64,000 nt of DNA, from positions 1 through 64,000 of the forward strand of contig JAULAV010008621.1 in assembly GCA_030789695.1 (NCBI GenBank). Direction: 5' to 3'. Positions 47,138 through 59,215 of this stretch are shown here, one piece after another. The notes beneath the pieces are model-generated. The model saw nothing but the letters and a program-made list of their open reading frames with translations, was not told where the DNA came from and ran no database searches. Every line of letters begins with the position of its first letter. Positions within the stretch are counted from its first letter, which is position 1. Origin of the DNA: Scilla litardierei. Taxonomy: Eukaryota; Streptophyta; Magnoliopsida; Asparagales; Asparagaceae. Made by a program: the position numbers and the translations under genes.

Positions 47138-50100
47138 AAATAATATTATTTTTGGGCCTAATTTTGTATTCTCTGTTTTTTCGTTGAATATGGCGATCTC
47201 CCGGTTCCAATGGACCTTTTTGCAAATTTTTCTTAGCTCCCGGCAATTTTCTACATTTTATGTAAGACATTGATCTTTATATTAAATGATATAATTTTAT
47301 AGCCTAATTTTGTCTTCTCTTATTTTTCAATTGAAGATGACGATCTTCTGTTTCCAACAAAAAATTTTGCGGATTTTTTTGAGATCTGGGCTATTTTCTA
47401 CATTTTCTAAAAGATATGGATCATTTAACTAAATCATATGATTTTTTGGCCTTAATTTGTCTTCTCTTATTTTTTGTTGAAGATGGCGATCTCCTGGTTC
47501 CAACGAACATTTTTGCGAATTTTTATGAGCTCGGGAATTTTCATAGTTTATTGAAGATTATATCTTTTTATAAGCATATGATTTTTATCACCTAACTTTG
47601 TCTCCTTTTATTTTTTAGTTCAAAATGTCGATCTCCCAGTTCCAACAGAAATTTTTGCTGATTTTTTATACTCCGGTCTATTTTCTACATTTTCTATAAC
47701 ATATGAATCTTTATATTACATGATATGATTTCTATGTCCTAATTTTGTCTTCTCTTATTTTTTTTTGTTGAAGATGGCAAATTCCAGGTTCCAACAAACA
47801 TTTTTGCAGATTTTTCTGAGCTACTGACTATTTTCTACATTTTTGTAAGATATGAATCTTTATATTAAATGATATGATTTTTATAGCCAAATTTTGTCTT
47901 CTCTTATTTTTCAGTTGAAGATGCTGATCTCCCGGTTCCAACAGACAGTTTTGCGTATTTTCTGAGCTCGGTGATATTTTCCTATATTTCCGGGAAGATA
48001 CAAATCTTTTTATTAAATTATAAGATTTTTTGGCCTAATTTTGTGTTCTCTTATTTTTAAGTTGTAGATGGCGATCTCCCGGTTCCAACAAACATTTTCG
48101 ATTATTTTTCTAAGCTCGGGGCTATTTTCTACAGTTGTTGAAGATATTTATTTTTTTATTAAATGATATGTTTTTATTGCCTAATTTTTCCTCTCTTATT
48201 TTTTCGTTGAATATGGCGATCCCCTGGTTCCAAAGGACATTTTTGCGAATTTTTTCTAAACTCCGGGTAATTTTCTACATTTTCTCTAAGATATGAATCT
48301 CTATATTAAATGATATAATTTTAATAGCCTAATTTTGTCTTCTAATATCTGTTAGTTAAAGATGGCGATCTTCCGGATCCAACAGAAATTTTTGCAGATT
48401 TCTCTTAGATCTGGGCTATTTTCTACATTTTCTAAATGATATGGATCTTTTTATTAAATGCTATGATTTTTTGTCCTAATTTTCTCATCTCTTAATTTTC
48501 TGTTAAAGATGGCGATCTTATGTTTCCAATGGATATTTTTGAAGATTTTTCTTCGCTCGGGTCTATTTTCTATAGTTTACTGAAGATATGGATCTTTTTA
48601 TAAAATGATATGATTTTTATAACGTAATTTTGTCTTCTCTTATTTTCTAATTAAGTATGGTGATCTCCCGGTTCTAACAGACATTTTTGCGGATTTTTTT
48701 TGAACTTGTGGATATTTTTCTACATTTTCTGTAAGATAAAGATTTTTATTAAATGAAATGATATTTTTGCCTAATTTTGTCTTCATTTGTTTTTTCGTTG
48801 AAGATGGGGATCTCCCGGTTCTAATAGACATTTTTACGGATTTTTCTTAGCTCCGGGCTATTTTCTAAATTTTCTGGAAGATATGAATCTTTTTATTAAA
48901 TGATATGATTTTTATAGCCTAAGTTTGTCTTCCCTTATTTTTCAATTGAAGATGATGATCTCCATGTTCCAAAGGATATTTTTGCGGATTTTTTGACCTC
49001 GGGGTGATTTTCTACATTTTCTGGAAGATATGTTTCTTTTTATTAAACGATATGATTTTTGGCCAAATTTTGCATTCGCTTATTTTTTTCGGATGAAGAT
49101 GGCGATCTCATGGTTCCAACAAACATTTTCGAGGATTTTTCTAACCTACGGGCAATTTTTTATATTTTCTGTAAGATATTATCTTAATATTAAATGATAG
49201 GATTTTTATAGCCTAATTTTGTATTCCCTTATTTTTAGTTGAAGATGGTGATCTCCTGGTTACAACAGAAATTTTTGCTGATTTTTCTGAGCTCGGTGTT
49301 ATTTTCCTCATTTTATTGAATATATGGATATTTTTATCAAATGATATGCTTTTTGTAGTCTAATTTTGTCTTCTCTTATTTTTCAGTTGAAGATGACAAT
49401 CTTTCGATTCCAACGGACATATTTTCTACATTTTCTCAAAGATATGGATCTTTTTATTAAAAGATATATTTTTGGCCTCAATTGGTCTTCTCTTATTGTT
49501 TCGTTGAAGACGTCGATCTACCGGTTTCAACGGACATTTTTGCAGGATTTTTCTAAGCTACGCGATAATTTCTACATTTTCTGTAAGATATGAATCTTTT
49601 TATTAAATCTTATGATTTTTATAGCCGAATTTTGTCTTTTTTTTTATTTTTCTGTTGAAGATGGCAATCTCCCGGTTCCAACAGACATTTTTAGGAATTT
49701 TTCTGAGATTTTCTGAACGTGAGATTATTTTCTAAAAGACATTGATCTTTTTATTAAATGATATGATATTTGGCAAAATTTTGTCTTCACTTATTTTTTT
49801 TAGTTGAACAAGCCATCTCCCAGTTCCAACTGACATTTTTGTGGATTTTTTGAGCTCGGAGCTATTTTCTACATTTTATTTAAGAAATGGATCTTTTCAT
49901 TAAATGATATGATTTTTATAACATCAGTTTCGCTTCTATTTATTTTTTTCAGTTGAAGATCACGATCTCCTGGTTCTAACCGACATTTTTACGGATTTTT
50001 TCAACATTTTCTGAAAGATATGGATCTTTTGATTAAATGATATGATTTTTGGCCTAATTTTGTCATCTCTTATTTTTTTTCAGTTGAAGACTGTGATCTC

Positions 50101-52160
50101 ACGGTTCCAACGGACACTTTTGATGATTTTCCTAAACTACGGGCCATTTTCTAAATTTTCTGTAAGATATGAATCTTTATATTAAATGATATGATTTTTA
50201 TAGCCTAATTTTGTTGTCTCTTATTTTTAAGTTGAAGATGGTGATCTCCCGGTTCCATCGGACATTTTTTGTGGATTTTTCTGAGCTCGTGGTTATTTTT
50301 TTACATTTTCTGATAGATAAATCTTTTAATTAAATGATATGATTTTTTGGGCTAGTTTTGTCTTCTCTAATTTTTCAGTTGAAATTGGCAATCTCCCGAT
50401 TTCAACATACATTTTTGTGGATTTTTCTCAGCTCCAGTCTAATTTCCACATTTTCTTGAAGATATGGATTGTGTTATTTAATGATATGATTTTTTGGCCT
50501 TATTTTATCTTCTCTTATTTTCATATTACAGATTACCATCTTCCGGTTCCAACAGATATTTTTGTGTTATTTTTCTAGCTACGGGCTATTTTCGACATTT
50601 TATGGAAAATATGGATCTTTATTTTAAATGATATGATTTTAAGGTCAAATTTTGTCGTCTCTTATTTTTAAGCTGAAAATGGTGATCTCCCGGTTCCAAT
50701 GGACATTTTTACGGATTTTTGTGTTCCAAGCAATTTCCTACATTTTATTGAAGATATGGATATTATATCAAAAGATATGGTTTTTATGGCCCAATTTTGT
50801 ATTCTCTTATTTTTCAGTTCAAGATGACGATCTCCCGAAGGACATTTTGGCGGATTTTTCTGAGCTCAGGGCAATTTTTTACATTTTATTGAAGATTTGA
50901 ATCTTTTTATTAAATGATATGATTTTTGTAGCCTAATTTTGTCTTCTCTTATTTTTCAGTTGTACATGGCGATCTCCCGGTTCCAACGGACATTTTTTTG
51001 CGGATTTTTCTTAGCTCAGAACTATTTTTCTATATTTTCGGGTAGTTATGGATCTTTTTATTAAATGATATGATTTTTGGCCTAATTTTGTCTTCTCTTA
51101 TTTTTTTTATTTGAAGATGGCGAACTCCTGGTTCTAATAAACATTTTTGCAGATTTTTCCGAGCTTGTAAATATTTTCTACAGTTTATTGAAGAAGCGGT
51201 TCATTTTATTAAATGATTTGATTTTTATAGACTAAGTTTGTCTTCTCTTATTTTTCAGTTGCAGATGGTGATAGTTTCCAACAGATTTTTTTGCCGGTTT
51301 TTTGATCTCGGGGCTATTTTCTAAATTTTATGGAAAATATTTATCTTTTTATTAAATGATATGATTTTTATGGCCTAAGTTTGTCTTCTTTTATTTTTCA
51401 GTTGAATATGGCGATCTCCTGGTTCCAACGGACATTTTTGCAGATTTTTCTGAGGTCGGGACTATTTTCTACATTTTATTGTAGATATAAATCTTTTTAA
51501 TAAATGATATGATTTTTGTAGCCTAATTTTGTCTTCTCTTATTTTTCAATTAAAGATGGCGATCTCCTGGTTCCAACGGACATTTTTTCGGATTTTGTTT
51601 AGCTCGGAGCTAGTTTTTGGAAGATATCTATCTTTTTATTAAATGATATGATTTTTTGGACTAATTAAGTCTTCTCTTATTTTTTTGTTAAAGATGGATG
51701 GCAATCTTCCGGTTCTAACAGACATTTTTGCTGATTTTTCTGAGCCCCGGGCAATTTTCTACATTTTCTGTAAGATAGAGATCTTTATATTAAATGAGAT
51801 GATTTTTATAGCCTATGTTTGTTTTCGCATATTTTTCAGTTGAAGATGGCGATCTCTCGGTTCTAACGGAATTTTTTGCGTATTTTTCTGAGCTCGTGGC
51901 TATTTTATTTCTTTGGAAGATAACGATCTTTATATTAATTTATATGATTTTTGTTGCCCAATTTTGTCTTCTCTTATTTTCCAGTTGATGATGGCGATCA
52001 TTTTATCAAATGATATGATTTTTTTGACTTATTTTGTCTTCTCCTATATTTCAAAAGAAGATGGCGATCTCCCGGTTCCAACGAACATTTTTGCGGATTT
52101 TTTGAAATCCGGGCTATTTTTCATATTTTCTTGAAGATGTGGATTGTTTTAGTAAATAAT
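47138..52160 (+). repeat. Satellite array E, first segment (plus orientation)
   Basis: About 34 monomers of the family. A few are shortened, for example near 49690-49740 and 51590-51630. Confidence 0.94.
52070..52086 (-). promoter_or_regulatory. CENP-B-box-like motif in array E
   Basis: The complement reads GTTCGTTGGAACCGGGA, 15 of 17 matches to YTTCGTTGGAARCGGGA with all nine essential positions present. It lies in an otherwise ordinary monomer. Confidence 0.5.
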
Positions 52161-52330
52161 GTCAGAGAAGACAAAATTAGGCCAAAAATGTCCATTGAAA
52201 CCGAGAAATCGCCATCTTCAACTGAAATATAATAGAAGACAAAATTTGGAACTGGGAAATCACCATCTTCATCTATAAAAATATTCGTAGTAACAGGGAT
52301 ATCGCCATCTTCAACAGATAAGACTTTTTA
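52161..52330 (-). repeat. Inverted island of three short satellite monomers
   Basis: Three minus-oriented units of only about 60-75 bp inside plus-oriented array E. Each keeps the AGAAGACAAAATT block (or part of it) and the GTCCATTGAAACCGAGAAAT / CGCCATCTTCAACTG block, but lacks the ATATCATTTAATAAAAA and GAGCTCAGAAAA parts. The retained segment is the one with the CENP-B-box-like motif. Confidence 0.8.
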
Positions 52331-52860
52331 TATATCATTTTCTGGGCTTGCTGCTATTTTCTACATTTTATGAAAGATATGGATCTTTTATTAAATGACA
52401 AGATTTTTATAGCCTAATTTTGTCTTCTCATTTTTTCAGTTGAAGATGGTGATCTCCATGTTCCAACGGATATTTTTTGCTTATTTTTCTTAACTTTGGG
52501 CTTTTTTTCTACATTTTCTGGAAGATATGAATCTTTTTATTAAATGATATGATTTTTTGGACTAATTTTGTCTTCTCTTTTTTTCAGTTGAATGTTGTGA
52601 TCTCCTGGTTCCAATGGACATTTGTGTGGATTTTTCTGAGCCCAATGTTATTTTCTACATTTTAGGGAAAATATGTATATTTTTATTAAATGATTGATTT
52701 TTCGGCCCAACGTTGTGTTCTTTTATTTTTCAATTGAAGATGGCATTCTCCCGGTTCCAACGGACATTTTTTGGGATTTTCTGAGCTCCGAGCCATTTCT
52801 ACATTTTCTGTTTGATATGAATCTTTATATTAAATGATATGATTTTTATAACCTAACTTT
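52331..52860 (+). repeat. Satellite array E, second segment (plus orientation)
   Basis: About 3.5 ordinary monomers between the inverted island and the CACTA terminal fragment. Confidence 0.92.
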
Positions 52861-53089
52861 CACTAAAACAAAACTAGGCATTTACAACTTTCATATGGCA
52901 ACGTTTCTATTTTGGTAGTTGTAATAAATGTTTACCACAACTTTTTTCTTTTGAAAGTTGTAAAAAATGTTTATTACCACTTTTTCTTGGATAGCTGTTA
53001 AAAATGGTTATTACAACTTTTTTTGTGAATAGTTGTAAATGTTAATTTTGATACGACAACTTTTTTCTCTCTGAAAGTTGTAAATGTAG
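52861..53089 (+). mobile_element. CACTA-family terminal fragment (about 230 bp)
   Basis: Starts CACTAAAACAAAACTAGGCA and continues with TTTACAACTTTCATATGGCA, then repeats of GTTGTAAAAAATGNTTATTAC and CAACTTTTTTCT. It is clearly related to the start of the element at 58870. The right edge ends GTTGTAAATG and meets satellite TAGGCCTAATTT without a recognisable inverted terminus, so only the left end is present. Confidence 0.7.
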
Positions 53090-56000
53090 GCCTAATTTTA
53101 TCTTCTCTTATTTTTCAGTTGTAGATGGCGAGCTCCTTGTTCCAACCGACATTTTGCGGAGTTTTCTGAGCTACGAGGTATTTTCTATATTTTATGGAAC
53201 ATATGGTTCTTTTTATTAAATGATATAATTTTTATAGCCTAAGTTTTTCTTCTCTTATTTTTCAGTTGAACATGTCGATCTCCCGGCTCCAACAGACATT
53301 TTTGCGGATTTTTCTGAGTTGGGGGATATTTTCTATATTTTATGGAAGATATGGATCTTTTTATTAAATGATATGATTTTTATAGCCTTAGTTTGTCTTC
53401 CGTTATTTTTCAGTTGAAGATGACGATCTCCTGTTTCCAACGGACATTGTTGTGGTTTTTTTGAGCTCGGGGCTATTTTATACAGTTAATTAAGGATATT
53501 GATCTTTTTATTAAATGATGATTATTATAGCCTAAGTTTGTCTTCTCTTATTTTTCAGTTGAAGATGGCGATCTCCCGGCTCCAATAGACATTTTTGCGG
53601 ATTTTTCTGACATCGAGCCTATTTTCTATATTTTATTGAAGATATGGATATTTTTATTAAATGATATGATTTTTGGGCCTAATTTTGTCTTCTCTTATTT
53701 TTTTCGTTGAAAATGGCTATCTCCCGGTTCCAACAGACCTTTTTGCCAATTTTTCTTTGCTCCGAACAATTTTCTACATTTTCTGTAAGACATGGATCTT
53801 TATACTAAATGAGATAATTTTTATAGCCTTATTTTGTCTTATCTTATTTGTTCTGTTGATGATGGCGATCTCCTAGTTCCAACGGACATTTTTGCGCATT
53901 TTTCTGAGGTCTGGGCTATTTTCTAAATTTTCTTAAAGATATGGATCATTTTATAAAATGATATGATTTTTGGCTTTATTTTGTCTTCTCTTATTTTCTG
54001 TTGAAGATAACGATCTCCCGGTACCAACTGACCTTTTTGCGGATTTTTCCAAAATCTGAGCTATTTTTAAAGTTTATTTAAGATATGTATCTTTTTATTA
54101 AATGATATAATTTTTATCGCCTAATTTTGTCTTTTCTTATTTTTTTTTAAAATTGAAAATGTCGATCTCCCGGTTCCAACAGAAATTTTCATGGATTTTC
54201 TGAACTCCGGGTTATTTTCTACATTTTCTGTAAGAAATAAATCTTTTTATTAAATGATATGATTTTTGTGGCCAAATTTTGTCTTCTCTTTTTTCGTTGA
54301 AGATGGCAAACTCGCGGTTCCAACGGACATTTTTGCATATTTTTCTAAGATACGAGCTATTTTCTACATTTTCTGTAAGATATGAATCTTTATATTAAAT
54401 GTTATGATTTTTATAGTCTAATTTTGTCTTCTCTTATTTTTCAATTGAAGATGGTGATCACCCAGTTTCAACATACATTTTTGCGTATATTCCTGAGCTC
54501 GGTGCTATTTTTCTAAATTTTTGAGAAGATACATATCTTTTTATTAAATGATAGGATTTTAAGCCTAATTTTGTATTCTCTTTTTTTTTCAGTTGTATAT
54601 GTCGATCTCCCGGTTCCTACAGACATTTTTGATTATTTTTTGAGCTCGGGGCTATTTTTCTACATTTTTGAAAGATTTGGATTTTTATTAAATGATTTGA
54701 TTTTTTGGCCTTCTTTTGTCTTCTTATATTTTTTTAGTTGAAGATGGCTATTTTTCGGTTCCAACAGAAATTTTTTCAGATTTTTCTAAGATCTAGACTA
54801 TTTTCTACATTTTCTTAATGATATGGATCATTTTATTAAATGATATGATTTTTTGCCTGATTTTGTCTTCTCTTATTTTCATGTTAAAAATGGCGATCTC
54901 CCAGTTCCAAGGGACATTTTAGGGAATTTTTTTCGCTCGGCTCTATTTTGTATATTTTACTGAAGATATGGATCTTTTTATTAAATGATATGATTTTGCG
55001 TCATTTTTCCTTCTATTATTTTTCAGTTAATTATGGTGATTTGCCGGTTCTAATGGACTTATTTGCGGATTTTTCTGAATTCGGGGCGATTTTTCTACAT
55101 TTTCTGGAAGGTATAAATCTTTTTATTAACTGATTTATTTTTGGCCTAATTTTGTCTTCATTTAATTTTTCGTTGAAGATGTCGATCTCCCAGTTCTAAC
55201 GGCTATTTTTACGGATTTTTCTGCTCTCCAGACTGTTTTCTACATTTTCTGAAAGATATGAATCTTTTTATTTAATGATATGATTTTTATAGCTGGAGTT
55301 TGTCTTCCCCTATTTTTCAGTTGAAGATGGCGATCTCCTGGTTCCAAAGGATATTTTTGCGGATTTTTCTAACCTCGTGGCTATTTTCTACATTTCTGGA
55401 AAATATGATTCTTTTATTAAATAATGTGATTTTTGGCCTAATTTTTTCTTCTCTTATTTTCAAAAGAAGACGTCGATCTCTAGGTTCCAACAGACATTTT
55501 TGCAGATTTTTCTTATCTACGGGCTATTTTCATATTTTCGGTAAGATATGTATCTTTATATTAAATGATAGAATTTTTATAGCCTAATTTTATCTTCTCC
55601 TATTTTTCTGTTGAAGATGGCGATCTCCCGGTTACAACGACATTTTTGCTGATTTTTTAAGCTAGGTTTTTTCTTCATTTTGTGGAATGTACGAATATTT
55701 TTATCAAGTGATATGCTTTTTGTAGTCTAATATTGTCTTCTCTTATTTTTCAGTTGAAGATGACGATCTTTCTATTTCAACGGACATCTTTGCTGATTGT
55801 TCTGTGCTCGGGGCTATTTTTCAGCATTTTCTAGAAGATATCAATCTTTTTATTAAATGATATGATTTTTGGCCTAATTTTGTCTTCTCTTACTTTTTTT
55901 CGTTGAAGATGGCAATCTCCAGGTTTCAACAGACATTTTTGCAGGATTTTTCTTCGCTTCGCGCTATTTTCTTCCTTTTCTGTATGATATGATTTTTATA

Positions 56001-58869
56001 TTAAATATATGATTTTTATAGCCTACTTTTGTCTTCTAATATTTTTTTAGTTGAATATGGCGATCTTCCGGTTCTAACGAACTTTTTAGGAATTATTCTG
56101 AGCTCGAAGGTATTTTCTACATTTTATTAGAGATATGGATCTTTTATTAAATGGTATGATTATTATAGCTTAAGTTTTTCTTCTCTTATTTTTCAATTGA
56201 AGATGGCGATCTCCCGGTTCCAATAGACATTTTACAGATCTTTTTATTAAATGAAATGATTTTCATAGACCACGTTTGTCTTCTCTTATTTTTTAAGTTG
56301 AAAATGGCGATCTCACGGTTCCAACAGACATTTTTGCCGATTTTTCTGACCGCGAGCCTATTTTCTAAATTTTTTGGAAGAAATGGATCGATTTATTAAA
56401 TGATATGATTTTTGGCATAATTTTTTCTTCTCTTATTTTTAGTTGAAGATAGCGATCTCTAGGTACCAACTGTTTGCAGATTTTTTTGAGCTCGGAGCTA
56501 TTTTCTACATTTCATGTAAGAAATGTATCTTTTCATTAAATGATATGATTTTTATAGCATAAGTTTGCCTTCTCTTATTGTTCTAGTTGAAGATCGCGGT
56601 CTCCCGGTTCCAACTGAAATTTTTTGCAGATTTTTCTTAGCTCGGGACTATTTTTCTACATTCTCTAGAAGATATGGATCTGTTGATTAAATGATATGAT
56701 TTTTGGCCTAATTCTGTCTGCTCTTATTTTTCTGTTGAAAATTGCGATCACCCGGTTCCAGACATTTTTGATGATTTTCCTGAACTTTGGGCCATTTTCT
56801 AAATTTTCCATAAGATATGAATCTTTATATTAAATGATATGATTTTTATAGCCTAATTTTGCATTCTCTTATTTTTTTTAATTTGAAGATGGCGATGTCC
56901 TGGTTCCAACAGACAATTTTGTGGATTTTCTCAGCTCGTGTTTATTTTCTGCATTTTCTGAAAGATATATCTTTTTATTAAATGAGAAGATTTTTTGGGC
57001 CTAATTTTGGCTTCTCTAATTTTTCAGTCGAAGATGGCGATCTCCCGATTTCAACCAATATTTTTTCGGATTTTTCTTGGCTCCTGTCTAATTTCCACAT
57101 TTTCTTGAAGATATAGATCGTTTTATTAAATGATATGATTTTTTGGCCTAATTGTGTCTTCTCTTATTTTTCAGTCGAAAATGGCGACTTCCGGTTCCAA
57201 CTGACTTTTTTGCGGACGTTTCTATGTTCAGAGCTATTTTCTACATTTTATTGAAGATATGTATATTTATATTAAATGATATGATTTTTATAGCCTAATT
57301 TTGTCTTCTCTAATTTTTAAGTCGAATATGGCGATCTCCCTGTTCCAACGGAAATTTTTGCGGATTTTTCTGAGCGCATGGTTGTTTTATAGATTTTATT
57401 GAAGATTTGGATCATTTTATTAAACAATATGATTTTTATGGCCTAATTTTTTCTCTTAATTTTCAATTGAAAATGACCATCTCCCACTTCCAACAGACAT
57501 TTTTGCGAATTTTCCTGAGCGCGGAGCTCATTTATACATTTTCTGGAAGATATGTATCTTTTTATTAAATGATATGATTTTTGGACTGATTTTGTCTTCT
57601 ATTATTTTTCTGTTGAAGATGGCGATCACTCGGTTCCAACTGACATTTTTGCGTATTTTTTGAGCTCGGTGCTATTTTCTACATTTTATGGAAGATATAG
57701 AACTTTTTATTAAATAATATGATAGTATAGCTTACCTTAACCTTTTCTTAATTTTTCAGTTGAAGATGGTGATCTCTCGGTTCCAACGGACATTTTTGCA
57801 GATTTTTCTGAGCTCCAGCCTATTTTATACATATTCTGGGAGATATGGATCTTTATATTAAATGATATGATTTTTATGGTCTAATTTTATCTTCTCTTAT
57901 TTCTCAGTTGAAGACGAAGATCTCTCGGTTCCAATAGACATGTTTCCATATTATTCTGACCTCGGGGCTATGTTCTAAATTTTCTAGAATATATGTAACT
58001 TTTATTAAATGATATTATGTTTGTCCTAATTTTGTCTTCTCTTATATTTCAGTTGAAGATGGCGATCTACCGCTTCCAACGGACATTTTTGCGGATTTTT
58101 ATGAGCTTGGTGATATTTTCTATATTTTATGAAAGATAAGAATCTTTTTATTAAATGATATGATTTTTATAGCATACATTTGTCTTCTCTTATTTTTTCA
58201 GATGAAGATAGCAATCTACCCGTTCCAACAGATATTTTTGCGGATTTTTCTTAGCATGGGACTATTTTTCTACCTTTTCTAAAGATTTGGAAATTTTAAT
58301 TAAATGATATGCTTTTTGGGCCCAATTTTGTCTTCTCTTTTTTCAGTTGAAGATAGCGATCTCCCGGTTCCAATTTACTTTTGTGCGGATTTTTTTGAAC
58401 TCCGGGCTATTTTCTACATTATCTATAAGATGGATCTTCATATTAAATGATATGATTTTTACAGCATAATTTTGTTTTCTCTTATTTTTCAACAGAAGAT
58501 GGAGATCTCCCTGTTCCAACGGACATTTTTACTGTTTTTTTTGAGCTTGGGGCTATCTTTGTACATTTTCGAAAAGTTATGAATCTTTTTATTAAATTAT
58601 ATGATTTTTGGCCAAATTTTGTCTTTTCTTATTTTTCAACTGAATATGGTGATCTCCTAGTTCCAACGAACATTTTTGAGGATTATTCTGACCTCGGGGC
58701 TATTTTCTAAATTTTCTGGAAGATATGGATCTTTTTATTAAATGATTTGATTTTGGCCTAATTTTTCCTTCTCTTATTTTTCAGTTGAAGATGGCGATCT
58801 TCCAGTTTCAGTTAATATTTTGCGGATTTTTCTGAATTCGGTGATATTTTCTACATTTTATGGAAGCTA
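53090..58869 (+). repeat. Satellite array E, third segment (plus orientation)
   Basis: About 39 monomers, the last of which is cut by the CACTA terminus at 58870. This is the right-hand limit of satellite in the window. Confidence 0.94.
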
Positions 58870-59215
58870 CACTACAAAAAAATAGTCATTTACAACTTTT
58901 ATAGGACAACGTTTTTATTTTGGTAGTTGTAATAAATGTTTACCACAACTTTTTTCTCTCTGAAAGTTGTAAAAAATGGTTATTACAACTTTTTTCGTGG
59001 ATAGTTGTAAAAAACGGTTATTACAACTTTTTTCGTGAATAGTTGTAAAAAATGGTTGTAAATGTTAATTTTGACAATACAACTTTTTTCTCTGAAAGTT
59101 GTAAAAATGTTTATTATAGCTTTGTTTATGGATAGTTGTAAAAAATGGGTATTACAAATTTTTTCCGTGAATAGTTGTAAATGTTAATTTTGACACCACA
59201 ACTATTAACTATTGC
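58870..59215 (+). mobile_element. Left terminus of a second CACTA-family transposon
   Basis: CACTACAAAAAAATAGTCAT is a typical CACTA-type start. At least five subterminal repeats alternate GTTGTAAAAAATGGTTATTA with ACAACTTTTTTC. No matching right terminus is found before 64000, so the element is truncated by later material or extends beyond the window. Confidence 0.75.
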
